Assembly (NCBI GenBank): GCA_012843025.1
Contig: DURT01000009.1
Location: forward strand, 1 to 56,178
Length of the DNA: 56,178 bases
Direction of reading: 5' to 3'
Source: Tissierellia bacterium
Lineage (GTDB): Bacteria > Bacillota > Clostridia > Tissierellales > Sedimentibacteraceae
Part shown: piece after piece, positions 36,898 through 44,505 of the stretch
Numbering within the stretch: position 1 is the stretch's first letter
How the letters are laid out: each line of letters opens with the position of its first letter
The notes under the pieces: generated by a model
Database searches by the model: none
The model's input: only the letters and a program-made list of their open reading frames with translations
Told to the model about the DNA's origin: nothing
Translations under genes and position numbers: made by a program

Positions 36898-37554
36898 TTA
36901 TATTCGATATGTACTAATTAAATAAAATATAAACAAATGTAAGGGGTAGGCTATGTAGAAACTCATTTGAAGGGCTTTATTTTTAATACCTATTTTATAG
37001 TTGTAAAAATAAATTAAAAACAATGAAAGAACAGAAAATTGTTGTATCCGACCTAGCGACAGATTAGTTAATAGCATTACTAAAGCAATTATAGAAAATC
37101 TTTTTTTCTTCGGAAAGCTTCTTGTATAGTAAAATGCGAAAATATATATAATTCCTACAAACTGATAGTCCGTTCTCAATAGACTGGATAAAACACATGC
37201 AGTTACAATAATAAGAGAATCGTTTAAATTCTTTTTGTCCTTCTTATCTAATAAGTAGATAGTAATCAATCCTATAAATAATGTGAAAAGTATGTTTTGA
37301 TGTTCAAATCCAATGTTGTTGAAGAATGCTAAATCGAATGGTATTTCAGAAATAATGGCGAAAATTAACAGTCTTCCTGCGTATTTTTTTACATTACGGG
37401 TGTGAGCATAGCCTTCAACTAATAGAAAGCAATATATGGGAAAAGCCAATCGTCCTATTATTCTATAGATATATACCTGGCTTTGAAAAATTGCACCATA
37501 ATGATCAATTATCATGGTTAAAAGAGCAATTGATTTAAGTATTAAACTGTTCAT
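36898..37554 (-). CDS. TraX-family membrane protein
   Basis: The 218-residue protein is strongly hydrophobic, with about seven membrane helices. It starts with LKSIALLTMIIDHYGAIF and RIIGRLAFPIYCFLLVEGY, the signature of the TraX family (acyltransferase-like). E. coli TraX acetylates F pilin, but chromosomal homologues in Firmicutes are common and lack any conjugation context, as here. It precedes the sirtuin gene by 11 bases. Its acyl-transfer activity and target are unknown. Confidence 0.82.
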   Translation of the reverse strand: MNSLILKSIALLTMIIDHYGAIFQSQVYIYRIIGRLAFPIYCFLLVEGYAHTRNVKKYAGRLLIFAIISEIPFDLAFFNNIGFEHQNILFTLFIGLITIYLLDKKDKKNLNDSLIIVTACVLSSLLRTDYQFVGIIYIFAFYYTRSFPKKKRFSIIALVMLLTNLSLGRIQQFSVLSLFLIYFYNYKIGIKNKALQMSFYIAYPLHLFIFYLISTYRI

Positions 37555-37677
37555 TTGATCACCTTAAGATATTTCTATATTGATTATATCATTTAACTAG
37601 ATAATATCAAGAAAAGCATTTCAAAAATAACAACACACCCAATAACCCAATCGGAAATTGAGCCTTGTTTCTTTGCA

Positions 37678-37705
37678 ATAAAAAAAGGCAGGTGACTGCC
37701 TTTTT
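37678..37705 (-). terminator. Terminator of trxA
   Basis: On the minus strand AAAAAGGCAG, a TCAC loop and CTGCCTTTTT plus one more T make a textbook intrinsic terminator, 45 bases after the trxA stop. Confidence 0.85.
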
Positions 37706-37749
37706 ACAATTTTATGGAGGTTTTTTAGGAGTTCCATAGGGTACAGCTA

Positions 37750-38058
37750 CTAGGCTAACATTTTTAATATTGATTCTTTAGGTCTTACACCGACCATTTT
37801 ACTTACCACCTTACCATCTTTTATCACTGCTAAGGTAGGTATGCTCATAATGCCGAAAGCAGATGCTAATTCAGGTTGCTCATCTATGTTAATTTTTCCA
37901 ACCTTTGCATCAGTGGCTTCCCTGGCAATTTCATCTATTACAGGTGAAATCATTCTGCAGGGACCGCACCAGGCTGCCCAAAAGTCTAAAAGTACAGGTT
38001 TATTTGAATTTAAAACTTCTTTTTCGAAGTTGTCGTTTGTAATATTTATTGCGCTCAT
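37750..38058 (-). CDS. trxA: Thioredoxin
   Basis: The 102-residue protein has the active site WAAWCGPCRMISP and the conserved cis-proline segment MSIPTLAVIKDGKVV. It is a general disulfide reductant. The start chosen is the ATG at 38058, nine bases after AAAGGAG; in-frame ATGs upstream overlap or precede the ribosome site. The gene is monocistronic, with a terminator downstream. A 13-base palindrome (GTAACCCGGTTAC at 38119-38131) lies between it and the divergent unknown gene. Confidence 0.95.
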   Translation of the reverse strand: MSAINITNDNFEKEVLNSNKPVLLDFWAAWCGPCRMISPVIDEIAREATDAKVGKINIDEQPELASAFGIMSIPTLAVIKDGKVVSKMVGVRPKESILKMLA

Positions 38059-38181
38059 GATCATATCTCCTTTACTCATTATTATGATTTAATTATAAAA
38101 AATTCTATGTTTATTACAGTAACCCGGTTACAAAAGCATTAAATTCTATTTAAGGGTCATACTAATAAAGAGGAGGTTTAG

Positions 38182-38478
38182 ATGAAAGAACTATATTTAA
38201 AAACAGAACATGGATTAATCCCATTAGATGAAAAGATAATTGAGAAGTATAAACTGAAAGTTGGTAGGAAATCCCCTTTTACACGTTGCTATGTTGTAGA
38301 TAAAAAAGGAAATTACAAAATAGACAATGAAGAAAAAGTTGAAGTGACCGTTGACCAAATGCCAGAAGGTGAAGGATTGGAAGATGACGAAATTGTAGAA
38401 TTTTCCGAAACAGGAGCAATTTTATCTCAGTCTGAAATTATAGACTTTTCGCAAGGAACAGATTCTGATAATACTTAG
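38182..38478 (+). CDS. Hypothetical acidic protein
   Basis: I do not recognise this 98-residue protein. It has no signal peptide or membrane segment. The N-terminal half is mixed in charge (LKTEHGLIPLDEKIIEKYKL, then GRKSPFTRCYVVDKKGNYKI). The C-terminal half is strongly acidic, rich in Glu, Asp and Ser. AAAGAGGAGGTTTAG precedes the ATG, and a clear terminator follows, so it is a genuine monocistronic gene. Confidence 0.6.
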   Translation: MKELYLKTEHGLIPLDEKIIEKYKLKVGRKSPFTRCYVVDKKGNYKIDNEEKVEVTVDQMPEGEGLEDDEIVEFSETGAILSQSEIIDFSQGTDSDNT

Positions 38479-38484
38479 CTGTTG

Positions 38485-38510
38485 GGAAGCATAGAAAGCT
38501 TCCTTTTTTT
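38485..38510 (+). terminator. Terminator after the acidic hypothetical gene
   Basis: GGAAGC, an ATAGAAA loop and GCTTCC are followed by seven T. It begins six bases after the stop codon. Confidence 0.88.
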
Positions 38511-38518
38511 ATTTTATC

Positions 38519-38574
38519 TTGACAATTGAGCAAGTATTCAATTATAATAGAAACAGTTGAACGATTGCTCAATT
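38519..38574 (+). promoter_or_regulatory. cadC-type promoter with paired operators
   Basis: TTGACA (38519-38524), an 18-base spacer and TATAAT (38543-38548) form a strong promoter. AATTGAGCAAGTATTCAATT at 38524-38543 and AGTTGAACGATTGCTCAATT at 38555-38574 are inverted copies of each other, one in the spacer and one just downstream of the -10. The metal-responsive ArsR protein encoded next is expected to bind them and repress its own operon. Confidence 0.8.
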
Positions 38575-38600
38575 AATCAGGTGTATAAGGGGAGGATATA

Positions 38601-38990
38601 TTGAAAAAAGAAGATATTGTTTGCGATTGCGAAGCAATTCATGAAAATATTGTAAATGAAGTAAAAAAGAGAATGCCTAAGGACGAAGATATTTATGATT
38701 TGTCTGATTTTTTTAAGGTGTTAGGTGATAGCACTAGAATGAAAATAATATGGGCATTAGACGAAAGTGAAATGTGTGTATGTGATATTGCGGTTTTGCT
38801 GAATATGACTAAATCCGCCATATCTCACCAATTAAGAGCTTTGAGAAATGCCAATTTGGTAAAGTTCAGAAGAGAAGGAAAAACAGTTTATTATTCCTTA
38901 AAGGATGACCACGTAAGAGATATATATGAAATAGGTATGGAGCATATAAAAGAAAAATATTTGGGAGGACATAATGAAAAAGACATTTAA
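38601..38990 (+). CDS. ArsR/SmtB-family metal-responsive repressor (CadC-like)
   Basis: The 129-residue winged-helix protein has the CadC cysteine set: Cys8 and Cys10 near the N-terminus, and Cys59 and Cys61 in the MCVCDIA recognition region. It also has the helix-5 site of CzrA (DDHVRDI, then EHIKEKY). It should release DNA on binding Cd, Pb or Zn. TTG is the start, after AGGGGAGGATATA. Its end overlaps the HMA gene by 17 bases, forming a compact efflux operon with the ATPase. Confidence 0.93.
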   Translation: MKKEDIVCDCEAIHENIVNEVKKRMPKDEDIYDLSDFFKVLGDSTRMKIIWALDESEMCVCDIAVLLNMTKSAISHQLRALRNANLVKFRREGKTVYYSLKDDHVRDIYEIGMEHIKEKYLGGHNEKDI

Positions 38991-39195
38991 ACTTGAAGGG
39001 TTAAATTGCGCCAATTGTTTGGCTAAGATGGAAAGAAAAATAAGCAAACTTAAAGGTGTAACAAACGTATCATCTAATTTTTTTACAGCAAAAATGATTA
39101 TTGAAGCAGATGAAGATTTTATGCCCGAAATAGAAGAGGCTGCATCAAAGATTGTAAAAAAATATGAGCCACAGGTTGTGTTTACTGTTGAGTAG
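38974..39195 (+). CDS. Heavy-metal-associated (HMA) domain protein
   Basis: This 73-residue single domain has the ferredoxin-like HMA fold, with the metal-binding NCANC motif (CxxC) after GLN. It corresponds to the N-terminal metal-binding domain normally fused to CadA-type ATPases but is a separate gene here, overlapping the repressor upstream and ending 12 bases before the ATPase gene. It probably loads metal onto the ATPase or buffers it. GGGAGGACATA precedes the ATG. Confidence 0.9.
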   Translation: MKKTFKLEGLNCANCLAKMERKISKLKGVTNVSSNFFTAKMIIEADEDFMPEIEEAASKIVKKYEPQVVFTVE

Positions 39196-39207
39196 CAGGA
39201 GGGCATC

Positions 39208-41037
39208 ATGAAAAAAATGCTTTGGCGCTTAATTATAAGTTCAATATTTTTCATATTGGGAATATTTATAAACAGTAGCAATGCTAAATTAATTCTATTT
39301 GCAGCAAGCTATATTCTTGCCGGGGGAGACGTTGTAAAAAGGGCTATTTACAACATAAAAGAGGGAGAAGTATTTGACGAAAACTTTTTAATGTCAGTTG
39401 CATCTTTAGGAGCATTTTTAATAGGTGAAGCTCCAGAAGGTGTTGCTGTAATGCTATTCTACCAGGTGGGAGAAATATTTCAGGACTATGCTGTGGGACA
39501 GTCAAGAAGATCAATTGCAAGTTTAATGGATATTCGTCCTGACTACGCCAATGTTAAGGAAGGAGATAAGCTAATAAAGAAAGATCCCGAAGATGTAAAA
39601 ATAGGAGATATTATTGTAATAAAGGCAGGAGAAAGGGTACCCTTAGACGGTATTATTACGGAGGGGAGCTCCATGGTGGATACTTCTGCACTAACGGGTG
39701 AGTCTGTGCCCCGAGATGTAGGAGAAGGAAGTGAAATTCTAAGTGGATGTATTAACATAAACGGGGTAATTACTGTTAAAGTCACCAAAGAATACAAGGA
39801 ATCCACAGTAAGTAAAATCTTGGACCTAGTGGAAAATGCCAGCAGTAAGAAATCTCAACCTGAGAAATTTATTACTAAGTTCGCAAGAATTTATACCCCA
39901 ATCGTTGTGGGCATTGCTGTTATTCTTGCAATAGTACCTCCTTTGATAATTAAAGAGGCAACTTTCAGCCAATGGATTTACAGATCCTTGTCATTTTTAG
40001 TTGTTTCCTGTCCCTGTGCCTTGGTTATTTCTGTTCCTCTAAGTTTTTTTGGAGGAATAGGAGGGGCATCAAAGAAGGGGATTTTGGTAAAAGGGGGCAA
40101 TTATTTGGAATCCATGGCGAAAACGGAAATTGTAGTTTTTGACAAGACAGGAACCCTTACTAAGGGAGTATTCAAAGTACAAAAGATTGTGGCAGAGAAT
40201 TCTCCGGAAGAAGTCCTTAGATTAGCAGCCTATGCTGAAAACTATTCTAATCATCCTATATCTATATCCCTGAAAGAAGCATATAACAAAGAAATTGACA
40301 GTAAACTTATATCCGATGTAGAGGAAATTTCCGGCCATGGTGTTTCTGCTCTTGTAGACGGTGTTAATGTATTAGTAGGAAATGATAAGCTTATGAATAA
40401 ATATAGTATTCCCTACAGTAAGTATATACTGCCGGGGACAGTGGTACATGTTGCTAAGGATGGTAATTATGCAGGCTATATTTTAATTTCAGATGAAATT
40501 AAGGAAGATTCCCATAAAGCTATTAAAGGATTAAAAGATCAAAACATTAAAGATATAGTTATGCTTACAGGAGATAACAAGTCTTCAGGTGAGAATACTG
40601 CTAAGGAATTGGGCATTAAAAAAGTTTATACAGAGCTTCTTCCTGCTGATAAAATAGAAAAGGTTGAAGAATTAATATCTCAAAAATCAGAAAAAGGTGT
40701 ATTAATGTATGCAGGGGATGGTATAAATGATGCTCCGGTACTAGCAAGAGCCGATGTTGGTGTTGCTATGGGAGGTCTTGGATCAGATGCAGCAATTGAA
40801 GCAGCTGATGTGGTAATTATGACAGATGAGCCGTCAAAGATAGTACAAGCTATAAGAATTTCACAAAATACTTTGAAAATTGCATATCAGAATATTATTT
40901 TTGCCATATCTGTAAAAGTGTTAATATTGCTTTTAAGCAGTATTGGATATGCCAGCTTGTGGGCAGCTGTATTTGCTGATGTGGGAGTGACTTTTATAGC
41001 TATATTAAATGCAATGAGAGCCCTAAAACAAAAGTAA
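39208..41037 (+). CDS. cadA: Heavy-metal P-type ATPase (Zn/Cd/Pb export, CadA-like)
   Basis: The 609-residue pump has TGES at 163-166, the transmembrane metal site CPC at 268-270, the phosphorylated Asp312 in DKTGT and the hinge motif GDGINDAP. The HP locus reads NHPIS. CPC plus the CadC-like regulator favours Zn, Cd or Pb over Cu. It lacks the N-terminal HMA domain, which is the separate gene just upstream, so it is shorter than typical CadA proteins (around 700 residues). A hairpin terminator follows. Confidence 0.93.
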   Translation: MKKMLWRLIISSIFFILGIFINSSNAKLILFAASYILAGGDVVKRAIYNIKEGEVFDENFLMSVASLGAFLIGEAPEGVAVMLFYQVGEIFQDYAVGQSRRSIASLMDIRPDYANVKEGDKLIKKDPEDVKIGDIIVIKAGERVPLDGIITEGSSMVDTSALTGESVPRDVGEGSEILSGCININGVITVKVTKEYKESTVSKILDLVENASSKKSQPEKFITKFARIYTPIVVGIAVILAIVPPLIIKEATFSQWIYRSLSFLVVSCPCALVISVPLSFFGGIGGASKKGILVKGGNYLESMAKTEIVVFDKTGTLTKGVFKVQKIVAENSPEEVLRLAAYAENYSNHPISISLKEAYNKEIDSKLISDVEEISGHGVSALVDGVNVLVGNDKLMNKYSIPYSKYILPGTVVHVAKDGNYAGYILISDEIKEDSHKAIKGLKDQNIKDIVMLTGDNKSSGENTAKELGIKKVYTELLPADKIEKVEELISQKSEKGVLMYAGDGINDAPVLARADVGVAMGGLGSDAAIEAADVVIMTDEPSKIVQAIRISQNTLKIAYQNIIFAISVKVLILLLSSIGYASLWAAVFADVGVTFIAILNAMRALKQK

Positions 41038-41046
41038 TAGATAAGA

Positions 41047-41082
41047 AGAGATATATCTTATAGATATGTCTCTAATTTTGTT
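41047..41082 (+). terminator. Terminator of the cad-type operon
   Basis: AGAGATATATCT and AGATATGTCTCT pair over a TAT loop with one G-U pair. AATTTTG follows. It lies about ten bases after the ATPase stop. Confidence 0.75.
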
Positions 41083-41141
41083 CACTGGAAATAAAAACTA
41101 TGGTATAATTATCATAAATACCTTAAGTAGGGGAGGATAGG

Positions 41142-42047
41142 ATGGAGTTTAAAAATTTCCAAGAATTGATTGACAGTGTTCAGAAAAGCCAGTCAAAGAA
41201 AAGGGTTGCTGTTGCAGCTGCCCATGACGAACACACTTTGGAAGCTGTTTTTAAAGCCTATGAGGACAAATTAGTTGAACCAGTTTTAGTAGGGGATAAA
41301 AACAAAATTATACAGATACTTAATAATCTTAATGTGGAATTTGACCATGAAAGCATTATTAGCGTCGAAAACGATATCCAAGCGGCAGAAAAAACAGTGG
41401 AATTAATTAATGAAAAGAAAGCAGACTTTATAATGAAAGGAAAACTCCAAACAGCGGACTTATTAAAAGCAGTAGTTAATAAAGAAAAGGGTATCAGGAC
41501 AGAAAGAATAATGTCACATTTAGCAATTTTGGAAGTGCCTTCTTACCATAAACTTATAGCTGTAACTGACGGTGGAATGGTACTATATCCAACCTTAGAA
41601 GAGAAGAAACAAATTTTAGAAAATGCTGTTGACATCTTTATAGCAATGGGGTACCAATGCCCGAAGGTTGCAGTACTTACTGCGGTGGAAACCGTAAATC
41701 CTAAAATGCAGGAAACTTTAGATGGGGATACTTTAAAAAAGATGAACCAATCAGGTGAAATAAAAAATTGTATAGTAGAAGGTCCAATATCAGCAGACTT
41801 AACTTTCAACAAAGAGTCGGCTAAAATTAAAGGGTTTGAAAGCCCCGTAACGGGAGAAGCAGATATATTGCTGGTTCCAAACATAGCAACAGGAAATATT
41901 ATGAGTAAAATATTATTAGAGCTGGCAGGGGCAACTATGGCGGGGATAGTTTTAGGGGCTAAGGTTCCTATAGTACTGACTTCTAGGGGAGCTACAACAC
42001 AGGAAAAATACTTGTCCTTAGTTTTATCTGCTTCAACAGTAAAATAA
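41142..42047 (+). CDS. ptb: Phosphate butyryltransferase
   Basis: The 301-residue protein belongs to the phosphate acetyl/butyryltransferase family, which converts butyryl-CoA and phosphate to butyryl phosphate. Visible motifs are PVLVGDKNKI, FIMKGKLQTADLLKAV and the C-terminal NIATGNIMSKILLELAGATMAG. Its length matches clostridial Ptb. An extended -10 (TGGTATAAT ending at 41109) drives it as a single gene. The expected buk is absent nearby; a divergent acetate-kinase relative lies 1.2 kb downstream. It would finish the route begun by crt-bcd-etfBA. Confidence 0.88.
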   Translation: MEFKNFQELIDSVQKSQSKKRVAVAAAHDEHTLEAVFKAYEDKLVEPVLVGDKNKIIQILNNLNVEFDHESIISVENDIQAAEKTVELINEKKADFIMKGKLQTADLLKAVVNKEKGIRTERIMSHLAILEVPSYHKLIAVTDGGMVLYPTLEEKKQILENAVDIFIAMGYQCPKVAVLTAVETVNPKMQETLDGDTLKKMNQSGEIKNCIVEGPISADLTFNKESAKIKGFESPVTGEADILLVPNIATGNIMSKILLELAGATMAGIVLGAKVPIVLTSRGATTQEKYLSLVLSASTVK

Positions 42048-42051
42048 TTTA

Positions 42052-42110
42052 GGGGACATTCCTATATCTTCGGAGAATATCTAAGATAGAGGTGTGTCCC
42101 CAAATCTTTT
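42052..42110 (+). terminator. Long hairpin between ptb and the CBS gene
   Basis: GGGGACA at 42052-42058 pairs with TGTCCCC at 42095-42101. Further paired blocks (CCT with AGG, TATCTT with AAGATA) extend it to a stem of about 19 base pairs with small mismatches. AAATCTTTT follows. It serves the convergent ptb and CBS genes. Confidence 0.75.
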
Positions 42111-42113
42111 GTC

Positions 42114-42539
42114 TTAACTGAACCTGTTTGCAGATGGCATGGATATGTTTTTAAGGGCCACTTCAGCATTATCCTGCAGCTTTGGCTCTAAGGAAATATC
42201 CCCTAAAGCTACCATTCCCACTAAGGAGTTGTTTTCAACAACCGGAAGCCTGCGAATTTGTTTTTCACTCATTATTCTTACCGCCTCATGGACATCCATG
42301 TCAGGAGTACCAACTACAGGATTTGGTGTCATAATGTCTTTTAACTGCCTGTTACTTTGACCTGAAGCCACTGCTCTTAACGTAATATCTCTATCTGTGA
42401 CAATCCCAACCACACTGGAATCGCTACATATGGGTATTGAGCCGATGTTGTAATCTTTCATTAATTGTGCAGCTTTTTCAACTGTATCCGTTGTATTTAA
42501 ACTAACTACATGTCTTGACATTATATCTCTTAATTTCAA
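42114..42539 (-). CDS. CBS-domain protein
   Basis: The 141-residue protein consists of two CBS motifs (about 5-60 and 70-125): DIMSRHVVSLNTTDTVEKAA with VGIVTDRDI, and DIMTPNPVVGTPDMDVHEAV with VGMVALGDI. Such pairs bind adenosine nucleotides and sense energy state. The start is the TTG at 42539, eight bases after GGAGG; an upstream TTG overlaps that site. No effector domain is attached, so the partner is unknown. Confidence 0.88.
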   Translation of the reverse strand: MKLRDIMSRHVVSLNTTDTVEKAAQLMKDYNIGSIPICSDSSVVGIVTDRDITLRAVASGQSNRQLKDIMTPNPVVGTPDMDVHEAVRIMSEKQIRRLPVVENNSLVGMVALGDISLEPKLQDNAEVALKNISMPSANRFS

Positions 42540-42670
42540 GTATGTCACCTCCAAGTATATATTCCCTCAAATTTCTATATGTATTCACAATTATTAAAAT
42601 TGATGAATTGAAATGTTTTAAAATTTCTTTACCGGGTATCTATATCTAAAGATTATAAAGGAGGAAGTCA

Positions 42671-43165
42671 ATGAGTACTGTAAAATGGAACGGAAGAAAT
42701 TTAATTAAAACAATCGCAGAAAATGAAAAAGCGGCAACTAAGTTGTATAGGGCAATTGCTGCAGAAGCAAGAATAGGTGAGCAGTTTTTTGAGTTATTAG
42801 CTAAAGATGAAGAGAGGCATGAAAAAATTTATAACGCTTTACTTGAAAAATTTACAAAAAGTAATATGGATTTGGAGCTTGAAGAATCTGATGCCGAATA
42901 TGTTGATATATTAATTGAAAACAACACTTTGTTTGATGATGAACTAATTGAAAAAGCCAAAAAAATATTCACCAAGTCCCAAATATTTGATATAGCTGAA
43001 AGAGCTGAAAGAGATGCCGTTTTGTTTGTTACCGAATTACAAAGACTTTATCCTGATTTAGCAAAAGAAGAAATGGAAATCATACTTAAGGAAGAGAAAG
43101 CTCACCTGAAAAAAGTATTAGAAAGAAAAAGAGATAGCCAGCCAATGTTTGGAAGAGGTATGTAG
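42671..43165 (+). CDS. Ferritin-like (rubrerythrin-type) diiron protein
   Basis: The 164-residue, mostly helical protein has two repeats of the diiron pattern: Glu in AAEARIGEQFF with DEERHEK, and ERAERDAVLF with EEKAHLK. This is the rubrerythrin-like ferritin domain without the C-terminal rubredoxin domain. These proteins handle peroxide or store iron in anaerobes. It is a single gene with AAAGGAGGAAGTCA upstream and a terminator downstream. Confidence 0.85.
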   Translation: MSTVKWNGRNLIKTIAENEKAATKLYRAIAAEARIGEQFFELLAKDEERHEKIYNALLEKFTKSNMDLELEESDAEYVDILIENNTLFDDELIEKAKKIFTKSQIFDIAERAERDAVLFVTELQRLYPDLAKEEMEIILKEEKAHLKKVLERKRDSQPMFGRGM

Positions 43166-43182
43166 TTCATGGACAAGCTTTC

Positions 43183-43219
43183 AGTGTGCCAGATAGATTA
43201 TCAGGCGCACTTTTTTTGC
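43183..43219 (+). terminator. Terminator of the ferritin-like gene
   Basis: AGTGTGCC (43183-43190) pairs with GGCGCACT (43204-43211) with one G-U pair, followed by a run of T. Confidence 0.85.
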
Positions 43220-43227
43220 TTTATTAA

Positions 43228-43256
43228 TTGATAGTTTAAAAAACATAGGGTATAAT
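43228..43256 (+). promoter_or_regulatory. Sigma-A promoter of the acetate-kinase-like gene
   Basis: TTGATA (43228-43233), a 17-base spacer and TATAAT (43251-43256) lie 26 bases before the ATG. Confidence 0.75.
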
Positions 43257-43282
43257 CAAATAAAAACTATAGGTGAGGTAAA

Positions 43283-44458
43283 ATGAATATCTTAATATTA
43301 AATTGCGGAAGCTCTTCTATTAAGTTTCAAGTAACAAAAATGCCCCAATACCATGTATTAGTACAAGGAAGGGTAGAAAGAATTGGATACGATGATGCCA
43401 TATTTATTAACTCAATCAACAAGGACAAAACAGTTCAACCTGTTAAGAATCACGAGGAAGGAATTAATTTAATATTAAATAGTCTTTTTAACAATACCAG
43501 TATAAGCAAAGATAATATTGATGCTATCGGACATAGAGTTGTTCAGGGGGGAGACAAGCAGAATGAATCTGTAATGATTGATGATCAGGTTATCGACTAC
43601 ATAGAGAGTATAAAGGAACTAGCACCTCTTCACAATCCGAATCATTTAGCAGGAATTTATGCATGTAAAAAACTATTACCTAGTGTACCTCAAGTTGCAG
43701 TTTTTGATAACGGATTTCATATGTCATTGCCAAAATCTACATATATTTATGGAATTCCCTATGAGTACTATGAAAAACACAGGATAAGAAGATACGGATT
43801 TCACGGTATAGCTTTCAGAAGTATGGCTGAAGAAGTGGATAAGATATTGAAGGATTCCCATAAGAACTACAAAATAGTAAACCTTATGTTAGGAAGTGGC
43901 ACTACTGCTAATGCTTTAAAATATGGGAAATCAATTGAAGTAAGTACTGGATTTACCCCTCATGAAGGTTTGATTCAGTCAACCAGAGCTGGGGATATAG
44001 ATGTGGCAGCAATACTCTACTTAATGAAAAAAGAAAACCTTACTATAGAAGAAGCGGATGAATTAATCAATAAGAAGAGCGGTTGGAAAGGCTTGTCGGG
44101 AATTAGTAATGATATGAGAGAAATTTACGAAGCCTCTGAAGAGGGAAACGAAAGAGCAAGGCTTGCTATTGATGTAGCCTGCCACAGATTTAAAAAATAT
44201 GTTGGAGCTTACAGTGCCATAATGGAAGGTATAGACATTTTGGTGTTTTCAGGAGGAGTAGGTGAAAATGCTTTCTATATAAGGGAAAAAGTATGTAAGG
44301 GATTGGAGTTTATGGGAATTGAAATAGATGAAGACAGGAATAAAAACAATGAGAAAATAATCAGCAAAGATACATCAAGAGTTAAAATACTGGTTGTAAA
44401 TGCTAATGAAGAAAAAATAATTGCAGAAGATACATATAAAATATGCAGCAGTAAGTAG
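43283..44458 (+). CDS. Divergent acetate kinase-family protein
   Basis: The 391-residue protein aligns along its whole length with acetate kinase (ASKHA fold). It keeps Asn7, Arg85 (HRVV), His117 (PLHNP), Asp142 (FDN), His174 (GFHG), Arg235 and the C-terminal NANEE Glu. But the segment HLGNG of normal enzymes reads MLGSG, so the phosphoryl-transfer His and Asn (His208 and Asn211 of the Methanosarcina enzyme) are Met202 and Ser205. GTSH is GIAF. It may use another acyl group or phosphoryl donor, or be a regulatory relative. A function as partner of Ptb is possible but unproven. Confidence 0.8.
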   Translation: MNILILNCGSSSIKFQVTKMPQYHVLVQGRVERIGYDDAIFINSINKDKTVQPVKNHEEGINLILNSLFNNTSISKDNIDAIGHRVVQGGDKQNESVMIDDQVIDYIESIKELAPLHNPNHLAGIYACKKLLPSVPQVAVFDNGFHMSLPKSTYIYGIPYEYYEKHRIRRYGFHGIAFRSMAEEVDKILKDSHKNYKIVNLMLGSGTTANALKYGKSIEVSTGFTPHEGLIQSTRAGDIDVAAILYLMKKENLTIEEADELINKKSGWKGLSGISNDMREIYEASEEGNERARLAIDVACHRFKKYVGAYSAIMEGIDILVFSGGVGENAFYIREKVCKGLEFMGIEIDEDRNKNNEKIISKDTSRVKILVVNANEEKIIAEDTYKICSSK

Positions 44459-44505
44459 GAGCTAAGTAGTAATAAGAAAAGCGGAAACCAAAGGAGAAGT
44501 GGGGT

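Noticed and set aside
36898-37554. TraX-like gene as a sign of a conjugative element
   Set aside because: No transfer, relaxase, integrase or attachment-site signal is nearby. TraX-family membrane proteins are common chromosomal genes in Firmicutes.
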